NCBI GenBank assembly: GCA_030704615.1
Contig: CM060733.1
Coordinates: 3,038,001 to 3,102,000 of the forward strand
DNA: 64,000 nucleotides
Reading direction: 5' to 3'
Origin: Takakia lepidozioides
Lineage: Eukaryota > Streptophyta > Takakiopsida > Takakiales > Takakiaceae
Under the pieces are notes generated by a model, which saw only the letters and a list, made by a program, of their open reading frames with translations, searched no databases and had not been told where the DNA came from. Positions 1 to 9,862 of this stretch are shown piece after piece. Positions within the stretch are counted from its first letter, which is position 1, and each line of letters opens with the position of its first letter. The translations under genes were made by a program, and so were the position numbers.

Positions 1-178
1 TGAATAATACTGACATGAACACATTACTGTGCATGGATGTAATTCTGGATTTTCTAAAGCTTGATTGGTGCCACTGTTAAGTGGCTTTATGTCTGATTAT
101 TCTTCTTATTCATGACTACGACCCTAGGGGTCTTGTATTTGTCTTGACATGACAAAAAGTATCTTCCCTCTCTTCCTG
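1..178 (+). repeat. 3' end of an R-Q dispersed repeat (copy R0)
   Basis: This stretch matches 21198-21380 almost base for base, so it is the end of a repeat whose left part lies outside the window. It contains two short hairpins, GCCACT-GTTA-AGTGGC at 70-85 and GACCC-TAG-GGGTC at 120-132, followed by a C/T-rich stretch near 165-175. The hairpins recur with compensating base changes in other copies (21274, 22217 inverted, 60277). No coding potential is visible. Confidence 0.7.
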
Positions 179-289
179 TCCAGTATGCTTAGTGGTTTCT
201 GCATACACTATCCATTGACTATCATGCTGAACTTCCAGCATACCCTGTAATGTGGTTTATTTCCAAGAGAACACACTAACATTCCTTTT

Positions 290-481
290 TTGCAGAAGTC
301 CATCATGACCGACACGGAGTGGATTGACGAGATGCAGAATTTGGGATACCAATACCCACTGCCCACTACGATCCCTGCAATTCAGGCAGTGCTGGAGCAT
401 ACATCGCTCCCAGATTCCCAAGATACTGACCAAGTACTTGAGACGAAACCCCCTGAACCAGTGATTACAATCCATCTTTGA
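290..481 (+). CDS. Possible 5' exon upstream of the RT gene, function unknown
   Basis: A short open frame (63 codons) follows a pyrimidine stretch ending in TTTTTTGCAG at about 286-295, which looks like a 3' splice site; an ATG follows at 305. The peptide is acidic and proline-rich, with no motif I recognise. It lies between the Q repeat block and the degenerate RT gene, so it may be an early exon of that gene or of the repeat family. The call rests on the splice-like context and position alone. Confidence 0.25.
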   Translation: MQKSIMTDTEWIDEMQNLGYQYPLPTTIPAIQAVLEHTSLPDSQDTDQVLETKPPEPVITIHL

Positions 482-753
482 TGCTTTAAACCCCTACTTT
501 TTCAGAGTGGGTTAAGCGGTCACGCTTTGGAAAAGAAACTGAAAAGTACATATTAAAGCCCAACGATTTGTTTGGCCTTGATGCTTAAAGAGAAAGCCAT
601 GATATTTTTCCAAAAAAAACCATTTCGGAGTCTGGAAAATTCCAGCCGTACGGACATTGTTGGCAGACTTGGCTCGCACCGAACCAAGCACATAACAGGG
701 CATTTAGCCCTTGTTAGACAATTCTCTTTTGCTGATGATACATAATCTTTTCC

Positions 754-2423
754 TTGAATGCAGATCTGGTTGTGATGGAGGAACAAAAAACCAGAGTAAT
801 TGATCACCATGCACATGGTAGAAGGTTTCTCACACACATTAAAAAACTTGCTCCCTTGGGATATGTTCATATGCTCTATCCCAACAGAGGAATGGAATGG
901 GTCAGTGCCAAAGGTCTCATCAAAGAAGCTTTGGATTTTTTTGAACAGCCTGGTCTATGTATGTTGCTTGATGATGTTGTGTTTGGATGGACTTATCACA
1001 AGCAGTGCAATCTGGAATACTACCAACCTGCTTCTGTCTTCCGTAACTTCAGTTTCTCACAGGATTTGACACCCAATCATCCATGTCTATGTGAGAGCAC
1101 CAATAGATTTAAATGGTTCTGCGACAGTGATACACTAGCAGAATTCCACATGCCTGGTGACTCTCGCATTCAACATGTACGGACAATGGACCTCACCATT
1201 ATCCGACACCATGGTTTGAGAAAACTATTTGGGCTAGGTATGAATCATATCCCTTTGAGAAAAACTCTATTGAAAGAGGTAGTAGAGGAGGTATCTCTAG
1301 CCTTTTGGAAAACATGTGAAATATTGGATGTATCAGAATCTGATCCCTGGGTATCTGAATGCCATGAGTGGCTCAAGCAAACCTACTGGGACAGATTAAA
1401 GAAAAAAAAACACAAGGGAATTTTCTCACAACACGAGAAGAACCCCCTTGAGATGACGGATGCCCAAGACGAACTAGCTTGGCTTCGAAGTCGTTTGTAT
1501 TGTCAGGCTTGGACAAAGCTAACAATAATGTTTGTTTCATGTGTGTGAAGCATATCAGAACACAAGCCTTTCACAGGCTGATGGGTAAGGACTTTAAGCC
1601 ATGCATCCAAAATGAGGTATGGACTCCACCCACAGAAATCAGGGATTCCTTGACTAATGATTTAGAAAGGATGCTCCCTGAAATGTCCACTGAAAACTCT
1701 GATCTACCATACATCATGGGGATCTATAAATTACACAAGAAAAAATACCGGTGGATCACTAATGCCCACAAATGCATTTTCAGTGGACTAGCAAGTTTAC
1801 TTACTTGTGCCATTATGTCTCTTTTGCCGCTCATGAAAAGAGTGGGTGAAAATGAAGTTGGATACCTATGAAAATTTTCTTAAAGTCTCTACGTCTATGT
1901 ACTGGATTATGGATAATATTACGGACTTTACCCTGAATTTACTTGACAAGGTATATAGCATTTTTGTGGCTGACATCACCCAATGCTATGAGAACATACC
2001 CTTATCAGGAGAAGATAACCTAGGGGCAGCCATTGCTTATGTGATTAAACTGGCCTTTAAGCAATACCATGCATCTCGACCTAGGTCCCAGCATGTTTTA
2101 TGGATCCAAACGAATGAAGGAAAATTTGGGAAGTGTAGGTGGGGACCTACTTCCCCTAAACGTGGCAATTGGATCGAGTTGTCTGAAGCAAGGTTGCTCG
2201 AGCTCCACGGCTGGTTGATGTCCCATTGCTTCGTTGTTTTAGGGGACCGGGTATGGTAGCAAATATCAGGTATACCTATGGGCTTTTCTTGTTCACCTTT
2301 ATGGTGCAATATATATTTTTTATCTTATGAAATCCGGTTCATTTTAAGATTGGCTACACTCGGGGAATCACAGTTGATGGCCAAGTTCGAATGAGCTTTC
2401 CGTTACATTGATGATGTAGTGTG
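754..2423 (+). pseudogene. Degenerate reverse transcriptase, Penelope/telomerase-like type (N-terminal and palm part)
   Basis: Three overlapping frames (754-1548, 1479-1871, 1846-2259) and the sequence after them read as one reverse transcriptase broken by single-base shifts and stops. In order they show an N-terminal LRKLFGLGMNHIP block, LDKANNNVCFM near 1503 (like the DK motif of Penelope-like RTs), a KLHKKKYRW block near 1730, VADITQCYENIP near 1966-2001 (palm motif A), GIPMGFSCSPLW at 2269-2304 (motif B-like) and FRYIDD at 2398-2415 (catalytic motif C). A TGA follows YIDDVV. A TGCAG at about 762-766 may be a splice acceptor. The lineage call comes from motif style and not from a tree; a related non-LTR lineage is possible. 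The gene is clearly not intact here. Confidence 0.6.
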
Positions 2424-4600
2424 AATGCAGGGGAGTAACATTGAAAATTTTGTTGGGAATCAAATTACGGCATTGGTGAAGAAGGGAGTGCCTGGTGCTA
2501 ATGTCAGGAGGGAATTACCCAGGCCTACAGGTAATTCCATGGGAACACTATGCTCTTGCTCTGCCAGGACAAAATATGGCTAAGTCATAACATGCGCATT
2601 TTCATCCTTGGAATGAATGATTTTCGTCGCGTATGTTTAACCTAGAAACTCGAGCTGAGGAAAACGAGGAGGAAGACGACGGGCAACTCTTCACAGCTGC
2701 TGCCGTAGTGTTGTCAGGCAGGCTGGCTTGGGAACTTACACCTGCACCATGTGAATCAGCTTGCCTTAAAGCGCGACGTTAAGGGATCTGCTTGGCATTT
2801 TGTGCAAAGAGAAGCGGTGCCTCTTTCTGCGTGGTGACAATCAATTTTGAAAGCTGAGCAGGTGCTAAGAGCGGTGCACTACCGCTGCCGCCATTGTCTT
2901 GAAGAGTACAGTTATGAGGAGATGGAGCGCAACAACAGCTGTTGGGGAATGAGAAGTGCAGGCTGGTGTGGATGCGACTCAGGTCATCTGTAATTAAAAC
3001 TTGTAGTAGCCTTCTGTCTTAGAGCTGTAGGAGCACATCAATCCTTAGGGCAGAAGTACACATGTAGAGGGATAGGGTAGAGGTTGGCAAGCACAAGGAT
3101 GTTGCCAGCTGATGAAGCAAGCCGTCATGACATGATGAGAACTGGAATCAAGATGAGGAGAAGCGTTGAATATGGCTGATGACAGCGATGGTGAGGTGCC
3201 AGCTTGGCAGGCAGAACCACCGCTTCACACGAGTATAAGACAGATAAGTTCTAAGAGTGTTGGCTTCTCTTTGTGGGCACTTAGGAATGACTTTGTGAAG
3301 TTTTTGGAACTGTCTCTTGTATCTGCTGAAGGGGACAGAAATGTGAGGAGTAGAAAAGCCCTTTGAAAATGGAATGAAGACACTGGAATTCAAACCAGGA
3401 TAGGGTGGAGATGGATGCACCTGTTGTTACACTGTCATTAGGAAAAAGAGAGAGGGGACAAGGATAGCTCACATCAGGGTCAGAATGGTTGCTGTTGTTG
3501 TGTTCCTTTTCTTTATTTTCAGTGTCTTCAGCCAGCATAAGCAAAACAGCCCTGGATGTTAAAACAGTGGAGCCAGTGTAGAACTAGCTTGGTGGATAAA
3601 GGAGAACAGGGATGGTCAGACCGAAACGGATTTGAAGAACTGAGAGGGATGACGTGGATGGGGAAGAAAAGTCAATACTGTTTTGGGGTTTGGATCTGAT
3701 TTATAGAAGTGTTCTCAACATGTGAATGACTGAGGTTTGCATTTGAGGAGAAAAAGAGAGCTGTCAGGGTGTGTGATTTGAGATCTGTAGAAGGGTTGTG
3801 AAGCACCTTGGCCAAATAGGATCCACTTGGGGAAAGATAGTGCAAGGACCAGTCACTGGAGAGAGAGAAAAAGAGAAAGACCGACAGAGGGGCAGATCAT
3901 GTCTTGTAACCAAGGTTGACTTCAATGATGGATGCACTGGATGCCTGGCTGGATGTGCATTTGCATTGCATCATAGCCATGCTGTTGTGAAAAAAGTGAG
4001 GAATCCACACACCAAGGAAAAAGAGTGTGAGAGAAAGAAAAAGTGAAAAGGGAGAAAGGGTTGATGAGGGATGGACAAATGGAGAGGCAAGGTCAAGAAG
4101 ACATGAACCCTGAATGATCAAACTAGAGGGCCTGCAGTTCATGGCAGATCTGAGCTGTCCACCCACCTAGACCGTGATCTCATTACAAAAAGGGGCTTCC
4201 GACGTGTTGCAGACCAAGGGAACTGCCCACAAGGGCAGTGTTTATCACTGACATAGGGCTGATTGCATCACTGAATACATCGTGGCAGCATAGTTGGTGC
4301 TGTACCTGCAGGTAGAGGATGTTGTGTAAAAGGTAGAACCAAGAGTGAACAACAATTTGACTCCCCATCCATGTCTTCTCTTCCGCTGCGGCGTGGATGA
4401 GGATTGCTTGAACTCTGATCACGAAGGAGCTGAGGGAAACCCACAGCCAAGTGACGACAGTAGGACAGAAAAGAAGAACCTTCTTTCTTTTGCTCCGCTT
4501 AGAATGGAAGGAAGCACAATTAGAATTATACAGAAGGGGATTCACGCCCCTTCTTTTCACACTACAATGACATATGCTGGCTTAATGCCGGAAATGCTCT
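2424..4600. other. About 2.15 kb interrupting the RT gene; no gene recognised
   Basis: The RT sequence stops making sense after the catalytic motif (2415) and resumes near 4601, so this stretch is either an insertion or a long intron. AATGC occurs at 2424-2428 and again at 4584-4588 and 4593-4597, which could be a short target duplication. The interior is purine-rich on the plus strand, with only short open frames that lack recognisable motifs. No terminal repeats were found by eye. Confidence 0.35.
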
Positions 4601-5048
4601 AACATTTCTGAATCCCTCAGCTGATCGCAGTAGTTCCAACCCATGGTGAATATATCCTTTGAATGTGGTCGAAATTAAGCCTGAAATATTGAGAACCAAA
4701 TCCGGGACTCAAGATGTAGGCCTGGAAGCTTGTTTTATGAACATCCAATTATCAATAGAGAATGAGGAGACAAGTGAATTCCACTTCCAGAAATATGACA
4801 AGAGGAGAGCTCTCCCCTTTTCGTATACACAATACATTCAATTCAGGTCAAACCGACCAGTGAACCAATCATACAATGTTGTGATATCTCAGGCTGTACC
4901 CATATTATATATTTCCAGTACCGTTCAATCGGCCTGGAAAGAGTGTGGGATTCTGATTAACACCTTGGGACAAAATGGCTTCAAAACGGACAAATTGTTA
5001 CGAATATTGCTAAGGCTCCTCGGAGAAGGAACTTTTCCTGGTGTACGC
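4601..5048 (+). pseudogene. RT gene continued: C-terminal region
   Basis: The open frame 4659-5054 continues the RT seen at 754-2423. It carries IYPLNV-like sequence at its start, then a KYDKRRALPF block and RSNRPVNQSYNVVISQ near 4850-4895, which resembles the region after the catalytic motif in this RT type. LTR element E1 interrupts it at 5048/5049. If E1 and one copy of its TACGC duplication are removed, the frame reads on without a break into 18745-18779 and a possible GGTAAG splice donor. Confidence 0.6.
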
Positions 5049-6219
5049 TGTTAGAGGACTGTAGGGGACTTAGACACTTATACGGGATCTGTAGGGTACC
5101 CTTAATTTTTGCACAGACTGAGACAAACAGGAACCTTAGGGGTGACAGCAGCGCACTGTAGAGGGGGGTTACATAGCCCACACAGCCGACACAGCAGTCA
5201 CAGCCCACACAGCCAACACAGCCCGTCACAGTCGTCACAGCCCACACAGCCGTCACAGCCCACACAGCCAACACAGCCCGTCACAGTCGTCACAGCCCAC
5301 ACAGCCGTCACAGCCCACACAGCCGTCACAGTCGTCACAGCCCACACAGCCAACACAGTCCGTCACAGTCGTCACAGCAGACACAGCCCACACAGCCGTC
5401 ACAGCCCACACAGCCAACACAGCCCGTCACAGTCGTCACAGCCCACACAGCCGTCACAGTCGTCACAGCCCACACAGCCACACAGCCCGTCACAGTCGTC
5501 ACAGCAGACACAGCCCGGCACAGCCACACAGCCAGTCACAGCCCGACACAGCCAAATACAGCCAGTCACCGCTTGACACAGCTGTCACGATAATAGGGAA
5601 CGAAGAGTAGGACAGGGAACGACTGTGGGGAACAACACCAGTGAAGGGAACATGTTAGTTCACATACGACGGTTAGAGAGGGAAACGGTTAGAACCGCGG
5701 ATAGGAGGATAAAGGGAAGAACGGGGAATGAGGAAGGGATCATTATTAGGATCATTATTCGGGGAATGAGGATTTCGGAGTCATACGGGAGCGGAAGTCG
5801 GTGAGCACGATGAAGGAGGAAAGAGGATTAGTAGATGCTTGTTATATGCAAAGCTGTAGGGATATTGTAGAGGAGAATAGAGACACAATGGCTTCGGCCT
5901 GATACCTGATAAATCATAATCTGATACTTATACGATACAATCACACTGTGTAGAGAGATCTGAGTGAAGCTGTGGATTGAATGGAGGAGTGAAGGAAACC
6001 GATAAATTGATGAAGCAAACTGATACTTAATTATCAATGGTAAGGTAGCTAAGATGAATGCGGAAAAGGAAACAAATAGGAAACACCCCCATGATACACT
6101 AGCTGTAGGTCATGACTGATTGTTCTGCGCGGGCTGAGTACTTAGAGATTTCCAACTCTTCTATCTTGGAGTTTCCGCCTCGGATAGCGAAGGGATGGGT
6201 GAGTAAAAGCCGCGCGACA
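5049..6219 (+). repeat. E1 5' LTR
   Basis: This 1171-bp direct repeat has TG...CA ends and matches 17567-18739. It holds a CACAG-rich minisatellite at about 5171-5588 and the first 36 codons of ORF1 at its 3' end. The preceding TACGC is the left copy of the target duplication. Confidence 0.93.
5171..5588 (+). repeat. CACAG minisatellite inside the LTR
   Basis: The array is built from variants of CACAGCCCACACAGCC and CACAGTCGTCACAGCC. It is present in every LTR of this family (about 17693-18108, 22650-22808, 34748-34910, 38115-38345, 44800-44990, and inverted near 46515-46730), with different unit order and number. Open frames through it on both strands are low-complexity artefacts. The related motif CACAGCCTATCACAGC is also tandemly repeated at the end of the integrase frame. 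Confidence 0.85.
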
Positions 6220-6807
6220 TTTGGCGACCATACTGGGGACCTGGGACATGAACAACCAGATGTGACAGGCATCTGGTGGGATCATGGTGGTTGGACCATT
6301 AAAGAATTTGAAGTGAATCAAATTCCCTGTGGAACGAAGGAAGAAAGATTGTCCAAACAATTCTTTCAAAGGTTCTTGGAATTGCCAGACGGATGTAAAG
6401 AAAATATTCTTAAACGAGTGCATGATGCTGATCCAGAATGGGGTCTGGAGAAAGGAGTGATAAAGATTTATCAGGTAGCCTGTAGAGGAAGAGCACGTTG
6501 GTTACCAACATTAGTTTATGTGATAGCGTTGCTATCCATTAAACGAGTAGAGTTTGAAGGCTGGGAAGAAAGAAAGGTGAATGTTTATACTCATATGCAT
6601 GAAGAGCTTGTACTGGTAAAGAATTGGATTCCAAAGGATATTTTGTGGATCAAACTCACACCAAGAACAGCTTTTCAGACTTGTTTGCCATATGGTTATA
6701 TGGTAACGGAGACTTCAAGTATAGCCAAGGGTGCATTGAAGCTTGAAAGAAATCCAGGCATATATGAGAGATATTACAGAAGAGAGTTTTGGTTATTGCC
6801 ACATTAA
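6112..6807 (+). CDS. ORF1 of E1: protein of unknown function whose frame starts in the LTR
   Basis: The 231-codon frame begins with an ATG inside the 5' LTR (first 36 codons), crosses the LTR boundary and primer-binding site, and ends 21 bases before the gag start. A copy of the same length occurs in E2 (23306-24001) and a one-base-shifted copy in E3 (38929-39623), so the frame is preserved in the family. The protein is mixed charged and aromatic, with blocks such as GIWWDHGGW and KNWIPKDILWIKLTPR near the middle and end. I recognise no domain. If transcription starts upstream of 6112 in the LTR, the ATG would be in the leader of the genomic RNA. Two stop codons separate it from gag, so simple readthrough is unlikely. 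Confidence 0.55.
   Translation: MTDCSARAEYLEISNSSILEFPPRIAKGWVSKSRATFGDHTGDLGHEQPDVTGIWWDHGGWTIKEFEVNQIPCGTKEERLSKQFFQRFLELPDGCKENILKRVHDADPEWGLEKGVIKIYQVACRGRARWLPTLVYVIALLSIKRVEFEGWEERKVNVYTHMHEELVLVKNWIPKDILWIKLTPRTAFQTCLPYGYMVTETSSIAKGALKLERNPGIYERYYRREFWLLPH
6222..6239 (+). promoter_or_regulatory. Primer-binding site of E1
   Basis: TGGCGACCATACTGGGGA begins two bases after the 5' LTR, where minus-strand synthesis is primed. Its complement ends GGTCGCCA, which fits a mature tRNA 3' end with CCA. The TCCCCAG...GTCGCCA pattern resembles some plant tRNA-Arg genes; that identity is an inference. The site lies within the open frame of ORF1. Confidence 0.6.
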
Positions 6808-6828
6808 AAGAAATGAAAGACATGGGAC

Positions 6829-9180
6829 ATGAGTGATGAAAGAGAAGCTAGACGACAAAGATATTCATCAAAAAGAGAAAGCTATCTGAAAGCTAATTAT
6901 CCATATCTTTGGGAGAGAGGAATAGACATAGGGGAATCATCTGGACCTCTCACACCATCAAGATCAAAAAGTGCATCACCTATACCGGAAGAACTAGAGT
7001 TGGATGCCACTCCTTCTGTTTCTTTGCAAGAAAGATTAAGGGAATTGGTACAGGAAGAAGATCAATCACGAGGTGAAAGATCTGAGGTACATCCTTGGAT
7101 AAAAGACTTGACAGAAATCTTTGATAAGAGTTGGCATGGAACACCAAAAGCAGGAACTCCAGTTTCTGAAGCAGAAGATGAAGAAGGAGATGAGGATGTG
7201 GCAGAGCCAACGGAGAGTTCAGACTCTCCAACACCATTACAGTTGAGTTACATGAGTGAAGAAGAAACCCAAGGGCAGAACTTGGAGGATGAAAACAGAG
7301 AGAAGAAATTGGAAGAGGAAGAATATGAAGAAGTAGACCCAACAGCTGAGGTTGAGACTACAACCAGGACATCCCAACCCGTTGGACCTGGATCAAGTGG
7401 AGCACTTAGATCACAGGCCAACGAAGGTGTCGGCTCAGGGGGATCAGGCAGGCTGCCTGGATCTGGCTCTGGGGGGACAGGGAGTGTGGGAAGTAGTGCA
7501 ACTGAAGCTGGGAATACTGTGAATATCGTGGGGCCAGAAGCAGGGAGTGCTCAAGGGCCACCACTTGGTGGAAGATCCACCACAAAAACAACAGGTCCAG
7601 AAGGACCAGCACCAGCAAGGGTGCCAGCACCTGTCAGTGGGCAGAAGGTAGGGCCACAGATGGCGTTACAACCAACACGGGCAAAACCACCCTTTCCAAT
7701 ATATTCAGGAAAATGGGATCCCGATGTACACATTAGCCAATTTGAGCACATGTGTATAGTGAACAATGAGAATGGCGATGATGCCAAGATGAGACTGTTT
7801 CCTTGTTCACTTATCAAGAAAGCAAGTGAATGGTATGCAAGATTCCCTGATAATCATTTCCTAACCTGGAATGGCTTGAATACAGCATTTCGAAATAGTT
7901 CAGGACAAGTAAAACTGAGGATGAAGTGTATGGAAGTTTACAACAGCTGAAGCAGAAGAAGCATGAAACTGTTGAAGAGTATATGGAGAAGATGGAATTG
8001 ATGATGAAAAAGCTGGCTGCAGTACGAGCACCCGGTTTACAGAAGACTTGGTTTGTGAGTGGACTAAGACCAGAGTTGCAGAAGAAAGTGGATATGTTAC
8101 CCCATAATACAGTGGAGGAGGCATTTGAAACTGCAAACAGAATTGAGCAATTGGGAATGCTCAGGAGAGAGAAAAAGGAAGATGAGGACTCTGAAGATGA
8201 GTCAGATGAAGAAGAAGAGCAAGAACTAAAAAGAAAGAGTAAGAGAAAGGAAAAGTTGAAGAGGGATAACTATGAGAAAAGATTGGAAGAAATCTTGAAG
8301 AAGTATGCCACAGAGGCTGCAACACATTGGAGGAAGGGTGTATGGTGTGCAAAGTGCCAGAATGAAGGCCATACCACTACAGAATGCCACATGAAGGAGA
8401 AACACTGTACTATCTGTAAAATGGATAACCATTCTACTGAGAATTGTTACTACAACAGAAGGACAGCTGCAAGAGAACCTAGGCAAGTGAGGGTGCATCA
8501 GGTGCAGCCCCAGCCAAGAAGAAGCAATGATCAGGACCACTATGGTAGGTCTGGTGGTTATAACAATGGCATGGAAGGGAGAGGTAATTCAAGAGGGAAT
8601 TACCAAGGAAATTCCAGAGGCAACTATCAGGGTAATCCAAGGGGAATTACCAGCCCGGGAATCAGGATTATAGAAATAATCCAAGAACAGACCAAGGGCG
8701 AGGACCCAATGGTGAAGAGCTATGTTACTATTGTAATCAGCCAGGACATCGCAAGGCAGCCTGTTCATTCTGGATAAGACACCAGAATGAGATGAGAGCT
8801 CCTGTGAATGAGGGCCCAGTGGTGGCAGCTCACATGGTTAGGCCATGTGTTGTACCAGAAGTAAGTACAATGATAGTAACAAGAAGTAAAGCCAAACTAA
8901 TACCTCCAGTAGAAGAGGAAGAAGATGAGACTGGAAGTGGCAATGATATGCCTGAAGATGAAGAGACTTGGAAGGATGAGAAGGAACTGCACAAGGAAGT
9001 GGCAGATACTATAAGGGAAATGCAAAAGAGTACTGATATTCCTGTGGCAGATTCCTCTGATTCGGATGGAGAAAAAGAGGGGAGTGAGGAAGAAAGGAAA
9101 AAAGAAGATGCAGACATGCAAAGTAATGAAGAGACTTTGGCTGAAGTAATATGTCAGACCAAAGCAGAAATTACCATTGG
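6829..9180 (+). pseudogene. gag: gag of E1 (capsid and nucleocapsid), frameshifted
   Basis: This encodes the retroelement structural protein that packages the RNA. The frame starts at ATG 6829 with a basic RREARRQRY-like N terminus, followed by an acidic, Ser/Gly/Pro-rich linker, then a capsid-like segment around 7690-8150 (FPIYSGKWDPDVHISQFE, WYARFPDNHF). Two CX2C-type zinc-knuckle regions follow: CAKCQNEGHTTTEC with CTICKMDNHSTENC (about 8350-8450) and CYYCNQPGHRKAAC (shifted, about 8722-8763). Compared with the intact E2 copy, one G is missing near 7892 and another near 8641, each shifting the frame. The downstream acidic stretch leads into protease. Confidence 0.8.
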
Positions 9181-9299
9181 ACAGCTATTAGCTGTGGCAC
9201 CTTATTGTAGGCACAGGCTGTATCAGGCAATCAATCGAATTGCCCAAGAGACAGGAAACACAGACCTGAACAGCAAGGTGACCAGTTATAATGTGAAGC

Positions 9300-9862
9300 C
9301 GGAAGGGCGAGAACCAGTCATGGACTTTGATGATTCTATGCCAGTAATCCAATTGAGAATTGGAAGCACAGAACTAACTGATGTACTGATAGATGGTGGT
9401 TCTGGAGTAAATATCATGACAGACCAATTAAGGAAGAAGCTTGGTCTAAGTAACATGAAACCAGCCCCATTTACAGTAACAATGGCAGATCAAAGAAGTG
9501 TACAGCCATTGGGATTAATAAGAGGAGTTAAGATACAGATACAGAAAATGATCTTTATGATCACAGTAACTGTATTAAAAATGGATGAAGTCATGGAGGC
9601 TTACTCCTTATTATTGGGACGTCCGTGGCTGAAACAGGCAAGGGTATTCCATGACTGGAATTCTCAGTTACTAACTGTGCATAATGGGATGCACGAGATA
9701 CAAATTACCACAAAGAAATCTAGTAGATTACCTGCTACAAGAAGACCTCGAGGAGTCAGAGAGTATGACTGGAGGGAGGACTGGATGAGGAGCAGGAAGC
9801 TACCCTATTTGCTGCACACCCAGAATGGGAGCAGGTTGCAGAGATGCGGCTGGAAAGCCTAA
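9300..9862 (+). pseudogene. Aspartic protease region of E1
   Basis: The frame 8792-9862 carries a retropepsin-like core: VLIDGGSGVNIM near 9385-9420, with D-G-G-S in place of the commoner D-S/T-G, then MITVTVLKMDEVMEAYSLLL and GRPWLKQARVFHDWN. Such LIDGGS forms occur in plant gypsy elements. It would cut the Gag-Pol precursor. A missing base near 9771 (GGAGGGAGG against GGAGAGGAGG in E2) puts the following RT into another frame. Confidence 0.7.

Noticed and set aside
60-180. Hammerhead ribozyme in the Q block (as carried by some Penelope-like elements)
   Set aside because: CTGAT-like strings occur, but there is no consistent CTGANGA and GAAA core in the copies.
3148-4602. Small frames in the 2.1-kb interruption as genes
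   Set aside because: They are short, overlap on both strands and lack motifs, splice context or a second copy in the window.
5109-5576. Thr/Gln/Pro/Ser/His-rich frame in the E1 LTR (and counterparts in the other LTRs)
   Set aside because: Low-complexity translation of the CACAG minisatellite; its length varies with repeat number and it is not conserved as a protein.
6805-6831. Stop-codon readthrough joining ORF1 to gag
   Set aside because: Two in-frame stops (TAA and TGA) lie between them in E1, and the spacing is off by one in E3.
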